Notes under the pieces: model-generated
Databases searched by the model: none
Seen by the model: only the letters and a program-made list of their open reading frames with translations
Told to the model about the DNA's origin: nothing
Program-made: the position numbers and the translations under genes
In this document: positions 1 to 7,955 of the stretch, one piece after another
Layout of the letters: each line of letters begins with the position of its first letter
Numbering within the stretch: position 1 is the first letter of the stretch
Source of the DNA: Paracoccaceae bacterium
GTDB taxonomy: Bacteria; Pseudomonadota; Alphaproteobacteria; Rhodobacterales; Rhodobacteraceae
Assembly: GCA_024304875.1 (NCBI GenBank)
Contig: JAMWZF010000035.1
Location: 1-15,019, forward strand
Length of the DNA stretch: 15,019 nt
Direction of reading: 5' to 3'

Positions 1-138
1 CGCCAGCTCCGCCCGGCAACCCTGGTGGAGTTCGATACCGGCCAGCTTGTTCCCGTCGCGCCGGACCGCACGACCGAGATCCACCCCTCCGGCCGGCTGG
101 GCGAGGGAGGGGGCGGTCAGAGCCGGGGGGCCGCTTGA
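1..138 (+). CDS. Possible 3' end of an unidentified protein
   Basis: Frame 1 is open from the window edge for 45 codons and ends in TGA at 136-138. The last residues are rich in Gly and Arg, and the more ordered part contains TLVEFDTGQLVPVAP. I do not recognise the family. The 59 bases between this stop and the GNAT start hold no clear terminator, so if it is real it could share a transcript with the acetyltransferase. The open frame could also be chance in high-GC DNA. The upstream sequence is needed to decide. Confidence 0.35.
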   Translation, partial: RQLRPATLVEFDTGQLVPVAPDRTTEIHPSGRLGEGGGGQSRGAA

Positions 139-197
139 TCGCGGGTGACCGGTCGGTCAGGGTCGGCCGCGACGGACCGGATCAGGAGCGACCTTTC

Positions 198-818
198 ATG
201 CCACAGCCACGTCCTGAGGATCGGCCCCTGGGGCCGGGGCTCCACCCGGTCCCGCCCGGCCACCTGGCTTCCGTGGTCACTCACCTGGAGATGACTGCCC
301 CGCCCGATGGCGCGGCGGTGCCAGCGCCGGAGGGCATCGCCCTTGCCCCGTTGACCGACCCCGCGGCCTACCGGACCCTGTTCCGCGCGGTGGGGGAGGA
401 CTGGCTCTGGTTCTCGCGCCTGCGGATGGACGATCGTTCGCTGCGGGCGACGCTGTCCGACCCGGCCGTCGACGCTGTCGAGGTGCGGCGGGACGGGGCA
501 CCGGTGGGCCTGCTCGAACTCGACTTTCGCCGGTCACCGACCGTGGAACTGGCGTTCTTCGGGCTGGTGGCCGCGGCGGCGGGGCAGGGGCTCGGCCGCT
601 GGCTGATGGCCGAGGCGCTGGCGCGGGCCTGGGCACCGGAGCGGGGGACGACGATCCTCACCGTCCACACCTGCACCCTCGACAGCCCGGCGGCGCTTCC
701 CTTCTACGTGAGGTCCGGCTTCACGGCCGTCCGGCGCGAGGTCGAGATCGCGCCGGACCCGCGGCTGGACGGGGCTCTCCCCACCGCCGCGGCGCCGCGG
801 ATACCGGTGATCGGTTAG
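198..818 (+). CDS. GNAT family N-acetyltransferase
   Basis: A 206-aa protein predicted to move an acetyl group from acetyl-CoA to an amine; the substrate is unknown. The GNAT core is in the C-terminal two thirds. It contains the acetyl-CoA loop AGQGLGRWLM, which fits the Q/RxxGxG/A motif A, and ends with the PFYVRSGFTAVRREVEI segment that matches the last GNAT strands. I chose the ATG at 198 because AGGAG lies at about 184-188, a good distance upstream, and because the stretch GPGLHPVPPGHLASVVTHLE looks conserved rather than spurious. A TTG at 135 lacks such a site, and an ATG at 291 has GGAG directly against it. The gene converges on the membrane-protein gene with only 4 bases between the stops, leaving no room for a separate terminator. 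Confidence 0.85.
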   Translation: MPQPRPEDRPLGPGLHPVPPGHLASVVTHLEMTAPPDGAAVPAPEGIALAPLTDPAAYRTLFRAVGEDWLWFSRLRMDDRSLRATLSDPAVDAVEVRRDGAPVGLLELDFRRSPTVELAFFGLVAAAAGQGLGRWLMAEALARAWAPERGTTILTVHTCTLDSPAALPFYVRSGFTAVRREVEIAPDPRLDGALPTAAAPRIPVIG

Positions 819-822
819 GGTC

Positions 823-1824
823 TCAGACGGCCGTATCCGGCTGCGGCACCGCCGCCGTGCCCGGGGCCCTGCGGCCGCCGGTGGCCCATGAGACCGCCTT
901 CTCGCCCATCTCGCGGAACTTGGCGGAGGCGTTCTCCAGCTTGGCCTGCCACTCGGGGTTCGGCTCTTGCCCGTCGGTGACCTTGAAGAAGGCCTGCAGC
1001 AGGCAGGCGATGGCGAAGGGCTCGATCAGCGCCGCCTTCACCGCCCAGGCGAAGAGGAGGGCGAAGACGAAGCCGCCCGCCGACCAGGCCCCCGGCAGAA
1101 GCCAGACCACGAGGGCCGCCGGGGCCAGCATGACGAGGAAGACGACGAAGGAGATGGCGTAGACGAAGAGTGTCAGCCAGGCCGCGTTGCGCAGCATGGG
1201 CCGCGCGTTCTGGCCGTAGAGGACCAGGGCCTCGCGGGCCGAGGACCAGGGATTCTCGGACCGGGTGCGGATCGCGTGGGCCAGGATCACCTCGTCAACC
1301 AGTCCCACGGCGACGCGCAGGAAGGCGCGGACCACGCCCATGATGTTGTTCAGCCCGGGGATCGGCAGGAGGGTCATGATCCCCTGGATCAGCCCGGTGA
1401 TCGCCCGGACCACGCCCTTGACCAGCTGGTCGACGCCGAACAGGACGCTGGCCTCGGAGAACCGGCTCTGCACGACGTCCTTGGCATATTCGATCTGGCC
1501 CTTGCCCTCGGGCAGGGCGCGCCCGTCCAGCGCCTCGACCATGACGGCGATGTGCCCGGCCTTGACGATGTAGAGGATGTATTCGCGCAGGAAGTAGATC
1601 ACGCCGGCGGTCAGGGCGAAGCCGATGACGCCGCCGTAGGCCGTGGTGGTGGCCTGGAAATCCGGCTCGCCGAAGGCGCCGATTCCCCAGCCGACCCCGG
1701 CGCCGACGCCGGTGACCAGCACGTAGGCCACGGCGATGCCGAAATAGACGGCCATCCGGAATACAAGGAACGGCAGGGTGCGCATCATCAGCCCCATCGC
1801 CTTGCCCATGTCGAAATCCCACAT
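823..1824 (-). CDS. Multi-pass membrane protein, function unknown
   Basis: A 333-aa integral membrane protein. Hydrophobic segments lie at about residues 17-50, 64-95, 140-180 (less certain), 213-245 and 248-282, with a charged C-terminal tail after about 283. The middle holds VDEVILAHAIRTRSENPW followed by AREALVLYGQNARPMLRNA, and the last membrane part reads KAALIEPFAIACLLQAFF. This pattern recalls the choline-transporter-like (CTL) fold family, but the likeness is weak and I assign no function. The start at 1824 is preceded on its strand by AAGGGGACAG, a plausible ribosome site. A longer frame beginning at 1893 exists but has no better signal. Inner membrane location is inferred from the hydrophobic segments. 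Confidence 0.75.
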   Translation of the reverse strand: MWDFDMGKAMGLMMRTLPFLVFRMAVYFGIAVAYVLVTGVGAGVGWGIGAFGEPDFQATTTAYGGVIGFALTAGVIYFLREYILYIVKAGHIAVMVEALDGRALPEGKGQIEYAKDVVQSRFSEASVLFGVDQLVKGVVRAITGLIQGIMTLLPIPGLNNIMGVVRAFLRVAVGLVDEVILAHAIRTRSENPWSSAREALVLYGQNARPMLRNAAWLTLFVYAISFVVFLVMLAPAALVVWLLPGAWSAGGFVFALLFAWAVKAALIEPFAIACLLQAFFKVTDGQEPNPEWQAKLENASAKFREMGEKAVSWATGGRRAPGTAAVPQPDTAV

Positions 1825-1856
1825 CTTTCTGTCCCCTTTTGAAATTGTTCCAAGAA

Positions 1857-1874
1857 TTGGCGAAACACTGCCAA
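1857..1874. promoter_or_regulatory. Inverted repeat TTGGC-N8-GCCAA upstream of the membrane-protein gene
   Basis: TTGGC at 1857-1861 is mirrored by GCCAA at 1870-1874, 33-50 bases upstream of the membrane-protein start and in the 174-bp divergent gap with the helix-hairpin-helix gene. The position suits an operator. The arms are only 5 bp, so chance is quite possible. Confidence 0.25.
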
Positions 1875-1998
1875 ACGGGCGGTATCTTCTCAAGTCGGGA
1901 AAACCGGAATCGACCTGTCAAGCCTGTGCCGTGCCCCTTCTTCGTGCTAGCTTGCCCCTGTGGGACGGGGACATCGGTCGGCCAGGGAGGACGCTCGG

Positions 1999-2334
1999 AT
2001 GGACATGCAGACCGCAACCGACGGCAGTGCCGTCGCAGAGGGCAGGCAGATGGGCCTGACCGATCTTCGCAACATGGGGACGCGAATATTGGCGGACCTG
2101 CGCCGCCTCGGGATATCGAGCGTGGGCGACCTTGCCGGTCAGGACCCGGACGACATGTACCTGCGGCTCTGCAGGATGTCGGGCACTGCGGTGGACCCGC
2201 GGATCCATGACGTGCTCTCGGCAATCGTCCACCAGTCCCGCACCGGCGAGCCGCGCAACTGGTGGGCCTACACCCAGGCCCGCAAGGCGCGGATGTACCG
2301 GGGGGATTTCCCCCGGTTCCGCGAGGCCTCCTAG
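1999..2334 (+). CDS. Helix-hairpin-helix protein of the Cdd1/pathogenicity-locus type
   Basis: A 111-aa protein. Residues about 20-50 contain LRNMGTRILADLRRLGISSV followed by GDLAGQDPDDMYLRLC. This is the helix-hairpin-helix pattern of small proteins annotated as Cdd1, pathogenicity locus or mitomycin-resistance McrB-like. Those proteins are thought to bind nucleic acid through the hairpin, but their role is not established. The ending NWWAYTQARK also fits the family. The ATG at 1999 has AGGGAGG at 1984-1990, a strong ribosome site 8 bases away; an upstream ATG at 1960 has nothing comparable. The gene is divergent from the membrane protein and stops 4 bases before the convergent FAH gene. Confidence 0.7.
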   Translation: MDMQTATDGSAVAEGRQMGLTDLRNMGTRILADLRRLGISSVGDLAGQDPDDMYLRLCRMSGTAVDPRIHDVLSAIVHQSRTGEPRNWWAYTQARKARMYRGDFPRFREAS

Positions 2335-2338
2335 CCGG

Positions 2339-3493
2339 TTACAGCAGGTTCCGCCGGGCCAGGTTCCGCATCAGCGCCGCCGTCCCGAAGGTCCATTCCG
2401 GGGCTTCGGTGGACAGCCGCACCGTGTTCGTCAATGCGCCGAGTTCGGGGCAGGAGATTCGGACGGTATCGCCTAGCTTGTGGGTGAACCCGCCGCCGGG
2501 TGCGTCCCGGTCCTCGGTCGGGGCAAAAAGCGTGCCGAGGAACAGCATCATGCCGTCCGGATACTGGTGATGCCGCCCGAGGGCCTGGCCCGCGAGGTCC
2601 GCCGGGTCCCGGCTGATCTGGTCCATCCGCGAGGCCCCGTCCAGCACATAGCCGTCCGTCCCCTCGACCCGCAGGGTCAGCTCGGCCTGCCGGACGTCGT
2701 CCAGCGTGTAGCTGTCGTCGAAGAGCCGGATCGCCGGTCCGAGGGCCGAGGCCGCGTTGTTGTCCTTGGCCTTGCCGAGCAGCAGGGCCGAACGCCCCTC
2801 CACGTCGCGCAGGTTCACGTCGTTGCCGAGGGTCGCGCCGACGATCCGCCCGTCCGGGGCCACGGCCAGCACCACCTCCGGCTCGGGGTTATTCCAGGTC
2901 GAGGAGGGGTGCAGGCCGATGGCGGCGCCGGTGCCGACGCTGCTCATCGGCTGGGCCTTGGTGAAGACCTCGGCGTCCGGGCCGATCCCGACCTCGAGGT
3001 ACTGCGACCAGACCCCGGCCTCGATCAGCGCCGCCTTGACTTCGCCCGCCTTGTCGGAGCCGGGGACGAGCCCGCGCAGGCTGTCGCCGACGATGCCCGC
3101 CACACGGGTGCGGATCGCCTCGGCCCTGGCCGGATCGCCCTTGGCCTGCTCCTCGATCACCCGCTCCAGCATGGAGGCGGCGAAGGTCACGCCGCAGGCC
3201 TTCACCGCCTGAAGATCGCACGGAGCGAGAGGCCAGGGCCGGCCGGGATCGGGCGTCTCCACCGCGTTCGCCGCCAGGTCCTCGAGCGTGCAGAGCCGCC
3301 GGCCCGGTGCGGCGGAGAGCGCGGCCGCGGGGTCGCCGGCCGCCAGCAGGGCCTGCATCGTGGGCAACTCGCGCGAGGTGATGTCCACGACGTCCATCCC
3401 GTCGATCCGCGCCAGGACCGGGCCGTCCTGGCCGGGGTCCCAGACCCGCATCGCGAAAAGGCCGGCTTCGGGCAGGTCGAATGGGCGGGACAT
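2339..3493 (-). CDS. FAH-superfamily enzyme, probably a 2-keto-3-deoxy sugar-acid dehydratase (XylX-like)
   Basis: A 384-aa fumarylacetoacetate-hydrolase-superfamily protein. It has the metal-site elements NPEPEV (about 202-207) and GNDVNLRDVEGRS (223-235), the GVTFAASMLER segment (101-111) and a C-terminal FTHKLGDTVRI segment. The full-length layout, with an N-terminal half of about 100 residues before the catalytic core, resembles the 2-keto-3-deoxy-D-xylonate/D-arabinonate dehydratases of the oxidative pentose routes, such as Caulobacter XylX. Those enzymes make 2-ketoglutarate semialdehyde. The fold call is firm and the substrate is inferred. No other pentose-pathway gene is beside it, which weakens the pathway call. 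GGAGGAG precedes the ATG at good spacing. The upstream tRNA-Gly is separated by a strong hairpin, so the gene likely has its own promoter between about 3494 and 3577. Confidence 0.85.
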   Translation of the reverse strand: MSRPFDLPEAGLFAMRVWDPGQDGPVLARIDGMDVVDITSRELPTMQALLAAGDPAAALSAAPGRRLCTLEDLAANAVETPDPGRPWPLAPCDLQAVKACGVTFAASMLERVIEEQAKGDPARAEAIRTRVAGIVGDSLRGLVPGSDKAGEVKAALIEAGVWSQYLEVGIGPDAEVFTKAQPMSSVGTGAAIGLHPSSTWNNPEPEVVLAVAPDGRIVGATLGNDVNLRDVEGRSALLLGKAKDNNAASALGPAIRLFDDSYTLDDVRQAELTLRVEGTDGYVLDGASRMDQISRDPADLAGQALGRHHQYPDGMMLFLGTLFAPTEDRDAPGGGFTHKLGDTVRISCPELGALTNTVRLSTEAPEWTFGTAALMRNLARRNLL

Positions 3494-3577
3494 GGGGCTT
3501 CTCCTCCGGCTGGGCGCGTCGGGGGCAGAAAGCCCGTTTCACCCCTCGGCGTCCACCCCCGGATGCCGGAAACGACG

Positions 3578-3603
3578 AAGGGCCGCCCGGATGGGCGGCC
3601 CTT
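3578..3603 (-). terminator. Intrinsic terminator of tRNA-Gly
   Basis: An 11-bp perfect stem, AAGGGCCGCCC pairing with GGGCGGCCCTT around a 4-base loop, lies 13 bases beyond the tRNA 3' end on the minus strand. The following sequence, CGTCGTTTCC, is only modestly T-rich, as is usual in high-GC alphaproteobacteria. Confidence 0.8.
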
Positions 3604-3616
3604 CACGTCCAGAAAC

Positions 3617-3691
3617 TGGAGCGGGTGATGAGATTCGAACTCACGACCCTTACCTTGGCAAGGTAATGCTCTACCCCTGAGCTACACCCGC
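3617..3691 (-). tRNA. tRNA-Gly (GCC)
   Basis: The minus strand folds as a full cloverleaf. The acceptor stem is GCGGGTG/CACCCGC. The D arm is GCTC-AGGGGTA-GAGC. The anticodon stem TTACC/GGTAA encloses TTGCCAA, with anticodon GCC at 3657-3659. The T arm is GTGAG-TTCGAAT-CTCAT. The discriminator base is U at 3620 and the CCA end is encoded at 3617-3619. Confidence 0.97.
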
Positions 3692-3783
3692 GTCCGTTTC
3701 GTGAGGGGTCAGATAGCCAAGGCCGCGCAGGGCTGCAAGAGGAAATTTCGAGGGCCGCCGCAACGGCAAAAGGATGGCGGGCG

Positions 3784-4176
3784 CTAGGGCCGCCCGGCGA
3801 ACTCGATCAGGTCCCAGCGGTTGCCGAAGGGGTCGCGGAAGACGGCCACGGTGCCATAGGGCTCGCGCCGGGGCGGCTCTTCGAAGCGGATGCCCTTGGC
3901 GATCATCGCCGCATGGACCCGGGCGAAATCGTCGGTCTCGAGGAACAGCCAGACTCGCCCGCCACCCTGGTTGCCGATGGCGGCCTCTTGCTCGGGCGTG
4001 GCTGCGCGGGCCAGCAGGAAGCAGGTTTCGGCCCCCTTCGGCGCCACCCGGACCCAGCGCTTGCCGTGCCCGAGATCGGTGTCCTCCAGCAGGTCGAACC
4101 CCATCCTGCCGACAAAGAAGTCGAGGCCGGCATCGTAGTCCGGGACGAGAAGGGCGATGGCGTGCAGGCGGCGCAT
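3784..4176 (-). CDS. VOC/glyoxalase-fold protein
   Basis: A 130-aa single-chain protein of the vicinal-oxygen-chelate superfamily. The two beta-alpha-beta-beta-beta modules are visible: LHAIALLVPDYDAGLDFF near the N terminus and VWLFLETDDFARVHAAM in the middle. The chain ends with VAVFRDPFGNRWDLIEF, where the Glu before the final Phe is at the usual metal-ligand position. The family covers lyases, dioxygenases and resistance proteins, so no substrate is assigned. I took the ATG at 4176, where conserved sequence begins; AAGGT lies just upstream. A start at 4212 would add 12 residues of unconserved look. It stands alone between the tRNA and the pyc 3' end. Confidence 0.85.
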   Translation of the reverse strand: MRRLHAIALLVPDYDAGLDFFVGRMGFDLLEDTDLGHGKRWVRVAPKGAETCFLLARAATPEQEAAIGNQGGGRVWLFLETDDFARVHAAMIAKGIRFEEPPRREPYGTVAVFRDPFGNRWDLIEFAGRP

Positions 4177-4282
4177 GGATGACCTTAGATCGGGGGCGGC
4201 GCGGCGAGCCACGCCTTACGGGGAGGGGGCAATCGGTGTCTCCAGGGCTGGAGACGTACCGACGGTGGCGGATCGGGCGATT

Positions 4283-4347
4283 GAGTATTTATGGCCAGCC
4301 CGAAGCAGCAGGGACGCTTCTGCGGCTTCGGGCTGGCCCAAATACTC
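4283..4347. repeat. REP-like long palindrome between pyc and the VOC gene
   Basis: The left arm (4283-4306) begins GAGTATTT and ends GGCCAGCCCGAAGC. The right arm (4325-4347) is its reverse complement except for one small difference (AT against G) in the middle. About 18 bases separate the arms, and GCAG/CTGC can pair inside them. The stem has 22 paired positions. It is 83 bases past the pyc stop and 106 bases before the VOC start, both on the minus strand. It has the look of a dispersed palindromic element and could also end pyc transcripts. Confidence 0.7.
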
Positions 4348-4365
4348 ACCTTCTGGAGCAACCCC

Positions 4366-4403
4366 GACCCTCCGCGGCGCGGTCCGGCAACCGGGTGAGG
4401 GTC
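4366..4403 (-). terminator. Weak candidate terminator after pyc
   Basis: GACCCTC (4366-4372) pairs with GAGGGTC (4397-4403), with a further CCGG/CCGG pairing possible inside. It begins 26 bases after the pyc stop on the minus strand. There is no T-run, so the longer palindrome at 4283-4347 is an equally likely end point. Confidence 0.3.
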
Positions 4404-4429
4404 AGGCGGGGGTCAGCCCGCCGCACCTG

Positions 4430-7400
4430 TCATTCGAACTCCACCAGCAGGTCCTTGGCGTCGATCTGCCCGCCCGGCTGGACGTGCACCGCCTTGACCG
4501 TCGCGTCCCGCTCGGCGTGCAGGCCGGTCTCCATCTTCATCGCCTCGATGGTCAGCAGCAAGTCGCCGTCCTTCACCTTCTGGCCCACCGTCACGCCGAC
4601 CGAGGCCACGACTCCGGGCATCGGCGCGCCGACATGGGCAGGATTGCCCATCTCGGCCTTGGGCCGGGCGGCGCTGCCCCCGGCGGAGGCGCGGTCGGCC
4701 ACGCGGATCGTCCGCGGCTGGCCGTTCAGTTCGAAGAACACCCGCCGCTCGCCTTCCTCGTTGGTCTCGCCGAGGGCGGCGAGGCGGATCTCCAGCGTCT
4801 TGCCGGGGTCGATCTCGGCGGTGATCTCCTCGCCCGGCTCCATGCCGTAGAAGAAGGTCGAGGTCGGCAGGGTCCGCACCGGACCGTAGGTCTCGTGCCG
4901 GTGGGCGTAGTCGGTGAAGACCTTGGGATACATCAGGTAGGCCGCCAGATCCTCGTCGTCGATCTCGATCCCGGCGTCCTCGGCCGCCTTGGCGCGGACC
5001 TTCTCGAGGTCGACGGGCTTGAGGTGCTTGCCCGGCCGGTCGGTGATCGGCTTCTCGCCTTTCAGGATCTTCTTCTGGATCGCCTTGGGCCAACCGCCCG
5101 GGGGCTGGCCGAGGTTGCCCTTCATCATGTCGACGACGCTGTCGGGAAAGCTGAGGTCCTTGGCCTCGTTCTCCACGTCCTCGCGGGTCAGCCCCTGGGA
5201 GACCATCATCAGGGCCATGTCCCCCACGACCTTGGAGGAGGGGGTCACCTTCACGATGTCGCCGAACATCCGGTTCACGTCGGCATAGGTCTGGGCGACC
5301 TCGTGCCAGCGCTCTTCGAGCCCGAGCGAGCGGGCCTGCGCCTTGAGGTTGGTGAACTGCCCGCCCGGCATCTCGTGCAGGTAGACCTCGGAGGCGGGGG
5401 CCTGCAGGCCGCTTTCGAAGGCCGCGTAATGCGCCCGCACCTGCTCCCAGTAGTTCGAGATCTCGCGGATCGCGCCGATGTCGAGCCCGGTGTCGCGGTC
5501 CCCGTAGCGCAGGGCCTCGACGATGGAGCCGAGGGTCGGCTGCGAGGTGTTGCCCGAGAGCGCGTCCATGGCCGCATCGACGCAGTCCACCCCGGCCTCG
5601 GAGGCGGCGAGGATCGTGGCGATGGCGGCGCCGGAGGTGTCGTGGGTGTGGAAGTGGATCGGCAGGTCGACCGCGTCCTTCAGGGCCTTGATGAGGTCGC
5701 TGGCCTGACGCGGCTTCAGAAGGCCCGCCATGTCCTTGAGGCCGAGCACATGGGCCCCGGCCTTCTCGAGGTCCTTGGCCATCTTGACGTAGTACTTGAG
5801 GTCGTACTTGGGCCGGTCCTTGTCGTAGAGGTCGCCCGTGTAGCAGATCGTGCCCTCGCAGATCTTGCCGCTCTCGACCACGGCGTCCATCGCGACGCGC
5901 ATGTTCTCGACCCAGTTGAGCGAATCGAAGACGCGGAAGACGTCGACGCCGGACTCGGCTGCCCGCTTCACGAAGAATTCGACCACGTTGTCGGGGTAGT
6001 TGGTGTAGCCGACGCCGTTCGACGCCCGCAGCAGCATCTGCGTGAGGATGTTCGGCATCTTGGCGCGGATGTCCCGCAGCCGCTGCCAGGGACATTCCTG
6101 CAGGAACCGGTAGGCCACGTCGAAGGTGGCGCCGCCCCAGCATTCCACGCTGAAGAGGCCCGCCATGTTGGCGGCATAGGCCGGCGCGACGCGGATCATG
6201 TCGATCGACCGCATCCGGGTCGCCAGCAGCGACTGATGCCCGTCGCGCATGGTGGTGTCGGTGATGAGGAGGTGCTTCTGCTCCTTCATCCACTTCGCCA
6301 CCGCCTCGGCGCCGCCTTCGTCGAGGATGGTGCGGCTCCCGGCCATCACGCCGTCCTTCGAAGGGGCAGGCGCCTTCGGCACCTTCACGTCGGCGGCGGG
6401 GCGATTGCGGCCCTCGGTTTCGGGATGCCCGTTCACCGTGATGTCGGCGATGTAGGTCAGGATCTTGGTCGCCCGGTCGCGGCGCGGCTTGAAGTCGAAG
6501 AGGTCGTCCGTCGTGTCGATGAACTTGGTGGTGTATTCGTTCGACAGGAAGACCGGGTGCTTCAGCAGGTTGATGACAAAGTCGATGTTGGTGGACACGC
6601 CGCGGATGCGGAACTCGCGCAAGGCCCGGTCCATCCGGGCGATGGCGGCCTCGGGCGTGGGGGCCCAGGCGGTGACCTTCGTCAGCAGCGAGTCGTAGTA
6701 GCGGGTGATGACCGCACCCGAATAGGCCGTGCCGCCGTCGAGGCGGATGCCCATGCCGGTGGCGCTCCGGTAGGTCTGGATGCGGCCGTAGTCGGGGATG
6801 AAGTTGTTGGTCGGGTCCTCGGTCGTCACCCGGCACTGCAGGGCGTGGCCGTCGAGCTTCACGTCGTATTGCGAGGCCACGCCCGTCGCCTCGGTCAGCG
6901 ACTTGCCCTCGGCGATCAGGATCTGGGCGCGGACGATGTCGATGCCGGTGACTTCCTCGGTCACGGTATGTTCGACCTGCACCCGCGGGTTCACCTCGAT
7001 GAAGTAGAAGTCGCCCGAATCCATGTCCATCAGGAACTCGACGGTGCCGGCGCACTCGTAGTTCACATGCTCGCAGATCTTCTTGCCGAGGTTGCAGATC
7101 GTCTCGCGCTGGTTGGGCGACAGGTAGGGCGCGGGGGCCCGCTCCACCACCTTCTGGTTGCGGCGCTGGACCGAGCAGTCGCGCTCGTAGAGGTGGTAGA
7201 TGTTGCCCTCCTTGTCGCCGAGGATCTGGACCTCGACGTGGCGGGCGCGGGTGATCATCTTCTCGAGGTAGCCCTCGCCGTTGCCGAAGGCGGCCTCGGC
7301 CTCGCGGCGGCCTTCCTTGACCTTCTCCTCCAGCTCCTTCTCGGACATGATCGGGCGCATGCCCCGGCCGCCGCCGCCCCAGGACGCCTTGAGCATCAGG

Positions 7401-7870
7401 GGATAGCCGATCTCGGCGGCCTCCTTCTTGATCGCCTTCATGTCATCGCCGAGGACCTCGGTCGCGGGGATGACGGGCACGCCGGCCTCGATGGCGACCT
7501 TGCGGGCAGAGGCCTTGTCGCCCAGCTTGCGCATCGTCTCGGCCCGGGGGCCGATGAAGGTGATGCCGGCCTCCACGCAGGCGTCGACGAACTCGGGGTT
7601 CTCGGACAGCAGGCCATAGCCGGGGTGGATCGCGTCGGCGCCGCTTTCCCTAGCGACGCGGATGATCTCGGGGATCGACAGATACGCCTGCACGGGGCCG
7701 AGCCCCTCGCCGATGCGGTAGGCCTCGTCCGCCTTGAAGCGGTGCAGGCCCAGCTTGTCCTCCTCGGCGAAGACGGCGACCGTCTTCTTGCCCATCTCGT
7801 TGGCCGCCCGCATCACCCGGATCGCGATCTCGCCGCGGTTCGCGACGAGGATTTTCTGGAAGTCGGCCAT
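4430..7870 (-). CDS. pyc: Pyruvate carboxylase
   Basis: An 1146-aa biotin enzyme that carboxylates pyruvate to oxaloacetate in the cytoplasm, refilling the TCA cycle. The biotin-carboxylase domain is about residues 1-450, with the ATP loop GGGGRG (165-170) and EVNPRVQVEHTVTEE (292-306). The carboxyltransferase domain follows, with DTTMRDGHQSLLATR (538-552), Lys712 in GLKDMAG, where the family carries the carbamylated metal ligand, and HFHTHDTSG (739-747). The biotinyl domain is C-terminal with AMKM, biotin on Lys1112. The length is the family norm and the frame is intact. The ATG at 7870 (MADFQKILVANRGE) has GGGGGA at good spacing; an 18-codon upstream extension is unlikely. The FMN dehydrogenase gene lies 85 bases upstream on the same strand, but promoter-like sequence and CTGC motifs in the gap suggest separate control. 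Confidence 0.97.
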   Translation of the reverse strand: MADFQKILVANRGEIAIRVMRAANEMGKKTVAVFAEEDKLGLHRFKADEAYRIGEGLGPVQAYLSIPEIIRVARESGADAIHPGYGLLSENPEFVDACVEAGITFIGPRAETMRKLGDKASARKVAIEAGVPVIPATEVLGDDMKAIKKEAAEIGYPLMLKASWGGGGRGMRPIMSEKELEEKVKEGRREAEAAFGNGEGYLEKMITRARHVEVQILGDKEGNIYHLYERDCSVQRRNQKVVERAPAPYLSPNQRETICNLGKKICEHVNYECAGTVEFLMDMDSGDFYFIEVNPRVQVEHTVTEEVTGIDIVRAQILIAEGKSLTEATGVASQYDVKLDGHALQCRVTTEDPTNNFIPDYGRIQTYRSATGMGIRLDGGTAYSGAVITRYYDSLLTKVTAWAPTPEAAIARMDRALREFRIRGVSTNIDFVINLLKHPVFLSNEYTTKFIDTTDDLFDFKPRRDRATKILTYIADITVNGHPETEGRNRPAADVKVPKAPAPSKDGVMAGSRTILDEGGAEAVAKWMKEQKHLLITDTTMRDGHQSLLATRMRSIDMIRVAPAYAANMAGLFSVECWGGATFDVAYRFLQECPWQRLRDIRAKMPNILTQMLLRASNGVGYTNYPDNVVEFFVKRAAESGVDVFRVFDSLNWVENMRVAMDAVVESGKICEGTICYTGDLYDKDRPKYDLKYYVKMAKDLEKAGAHVLGLKDMAGLLKPRQASDLIKALKDAVDLPIHFHTHDTSGAAIATILAASEAGVDCVDAAMDALSGNTSQPTLGSIVEALRYGDRDTGLDIGAIREISNYWEQVRAHYAAFESGLQAPASEVYLHEMPGGQFTNLKAQARSLGLEERWHEVAQTYADVNRMFGDIVKVTPSSKVVGDMALMMVSQGLTREDVENEAKDLSFPDSVVDMMKGNLGQPPGGWPKAIQKKILKGEKPITDRPGKHLKPVDLEKVRAKAAEDAGIEIDDEDLAAYLMYPKVFTDYAHRHETYGPVRTLPTSTFFYGMEPGEEITAEIDPGKTLEIRLAALGETNEEGERRVFFELNGQPRTIRVADRASAGGSAARPKAEMGNPAHVGAPMPGVVASVGVTVGQKVKDGDLLLTIEAMKMETGLHAERDATVKAVHVQPGGQIDAKDLLVEFE

Positions 7871-7894
7871 GTGGGTCCCCCGGTGGTTCGGTAT

Positions 7895-7940
7895 TGTGCA
7901 GTTGCAGCATTCATAGTGCTGCAATCTGCGCCGGTGTAAA
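7895..7940 (-). promoter_or_regulatory. pyc promoter region with CTGC-type operator motifs
   Basis: On the minus strand a possible -35 TTTACA (7935-7940) precedes TATGAA (7910-7915), with a rather long 19-base spacer. Two TGCTGCAA elements face each other here and form the perfect 8-bp inverted repeat TTGCAGCA/TGCTGCAA (7902-7909 and 7917-7924). The minus-strand TGCTGCAACTGCACA (7909-7895) is CTGC-N4-GCAC. This is close to the CTGC-N3/4-GCAG sites described for PhaR, and it resembles the sites upstream of ccaF1 in this window. Sites over and after the -10 would suit a repressor. The motif is seen; the regulator is inferred. Confidence 0.45.
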
Positions 7941-7955
7941 GGCGGCGCTAGCGGG

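Noticed and set aside
967..1842. Plus-strand frame of 291 codons opposite the membrane-protein gene
   Set aside because: It is rich in Asp, Gly and His with no hydrophobic core, while the minus strand encodes well-formed membrane segments and has a ribosome site.
2480..3628. Plus-strand frame of 382 codons opposite the FAH gene
   Set aside because: The minus strand has clear FAH motifs and a strong ribosome site; the plus frame also runs into the tRNA.
4157..7939. A 1260-codon open frame on the plus strand, longer than any other frame in the window
   Set aside because: It is antisense to pyc, which has every expected motif in order. The translation is Gly/Asp/His/Val-rich low-complexity sequence typical of the reverse strand of high-GC coding DNA.
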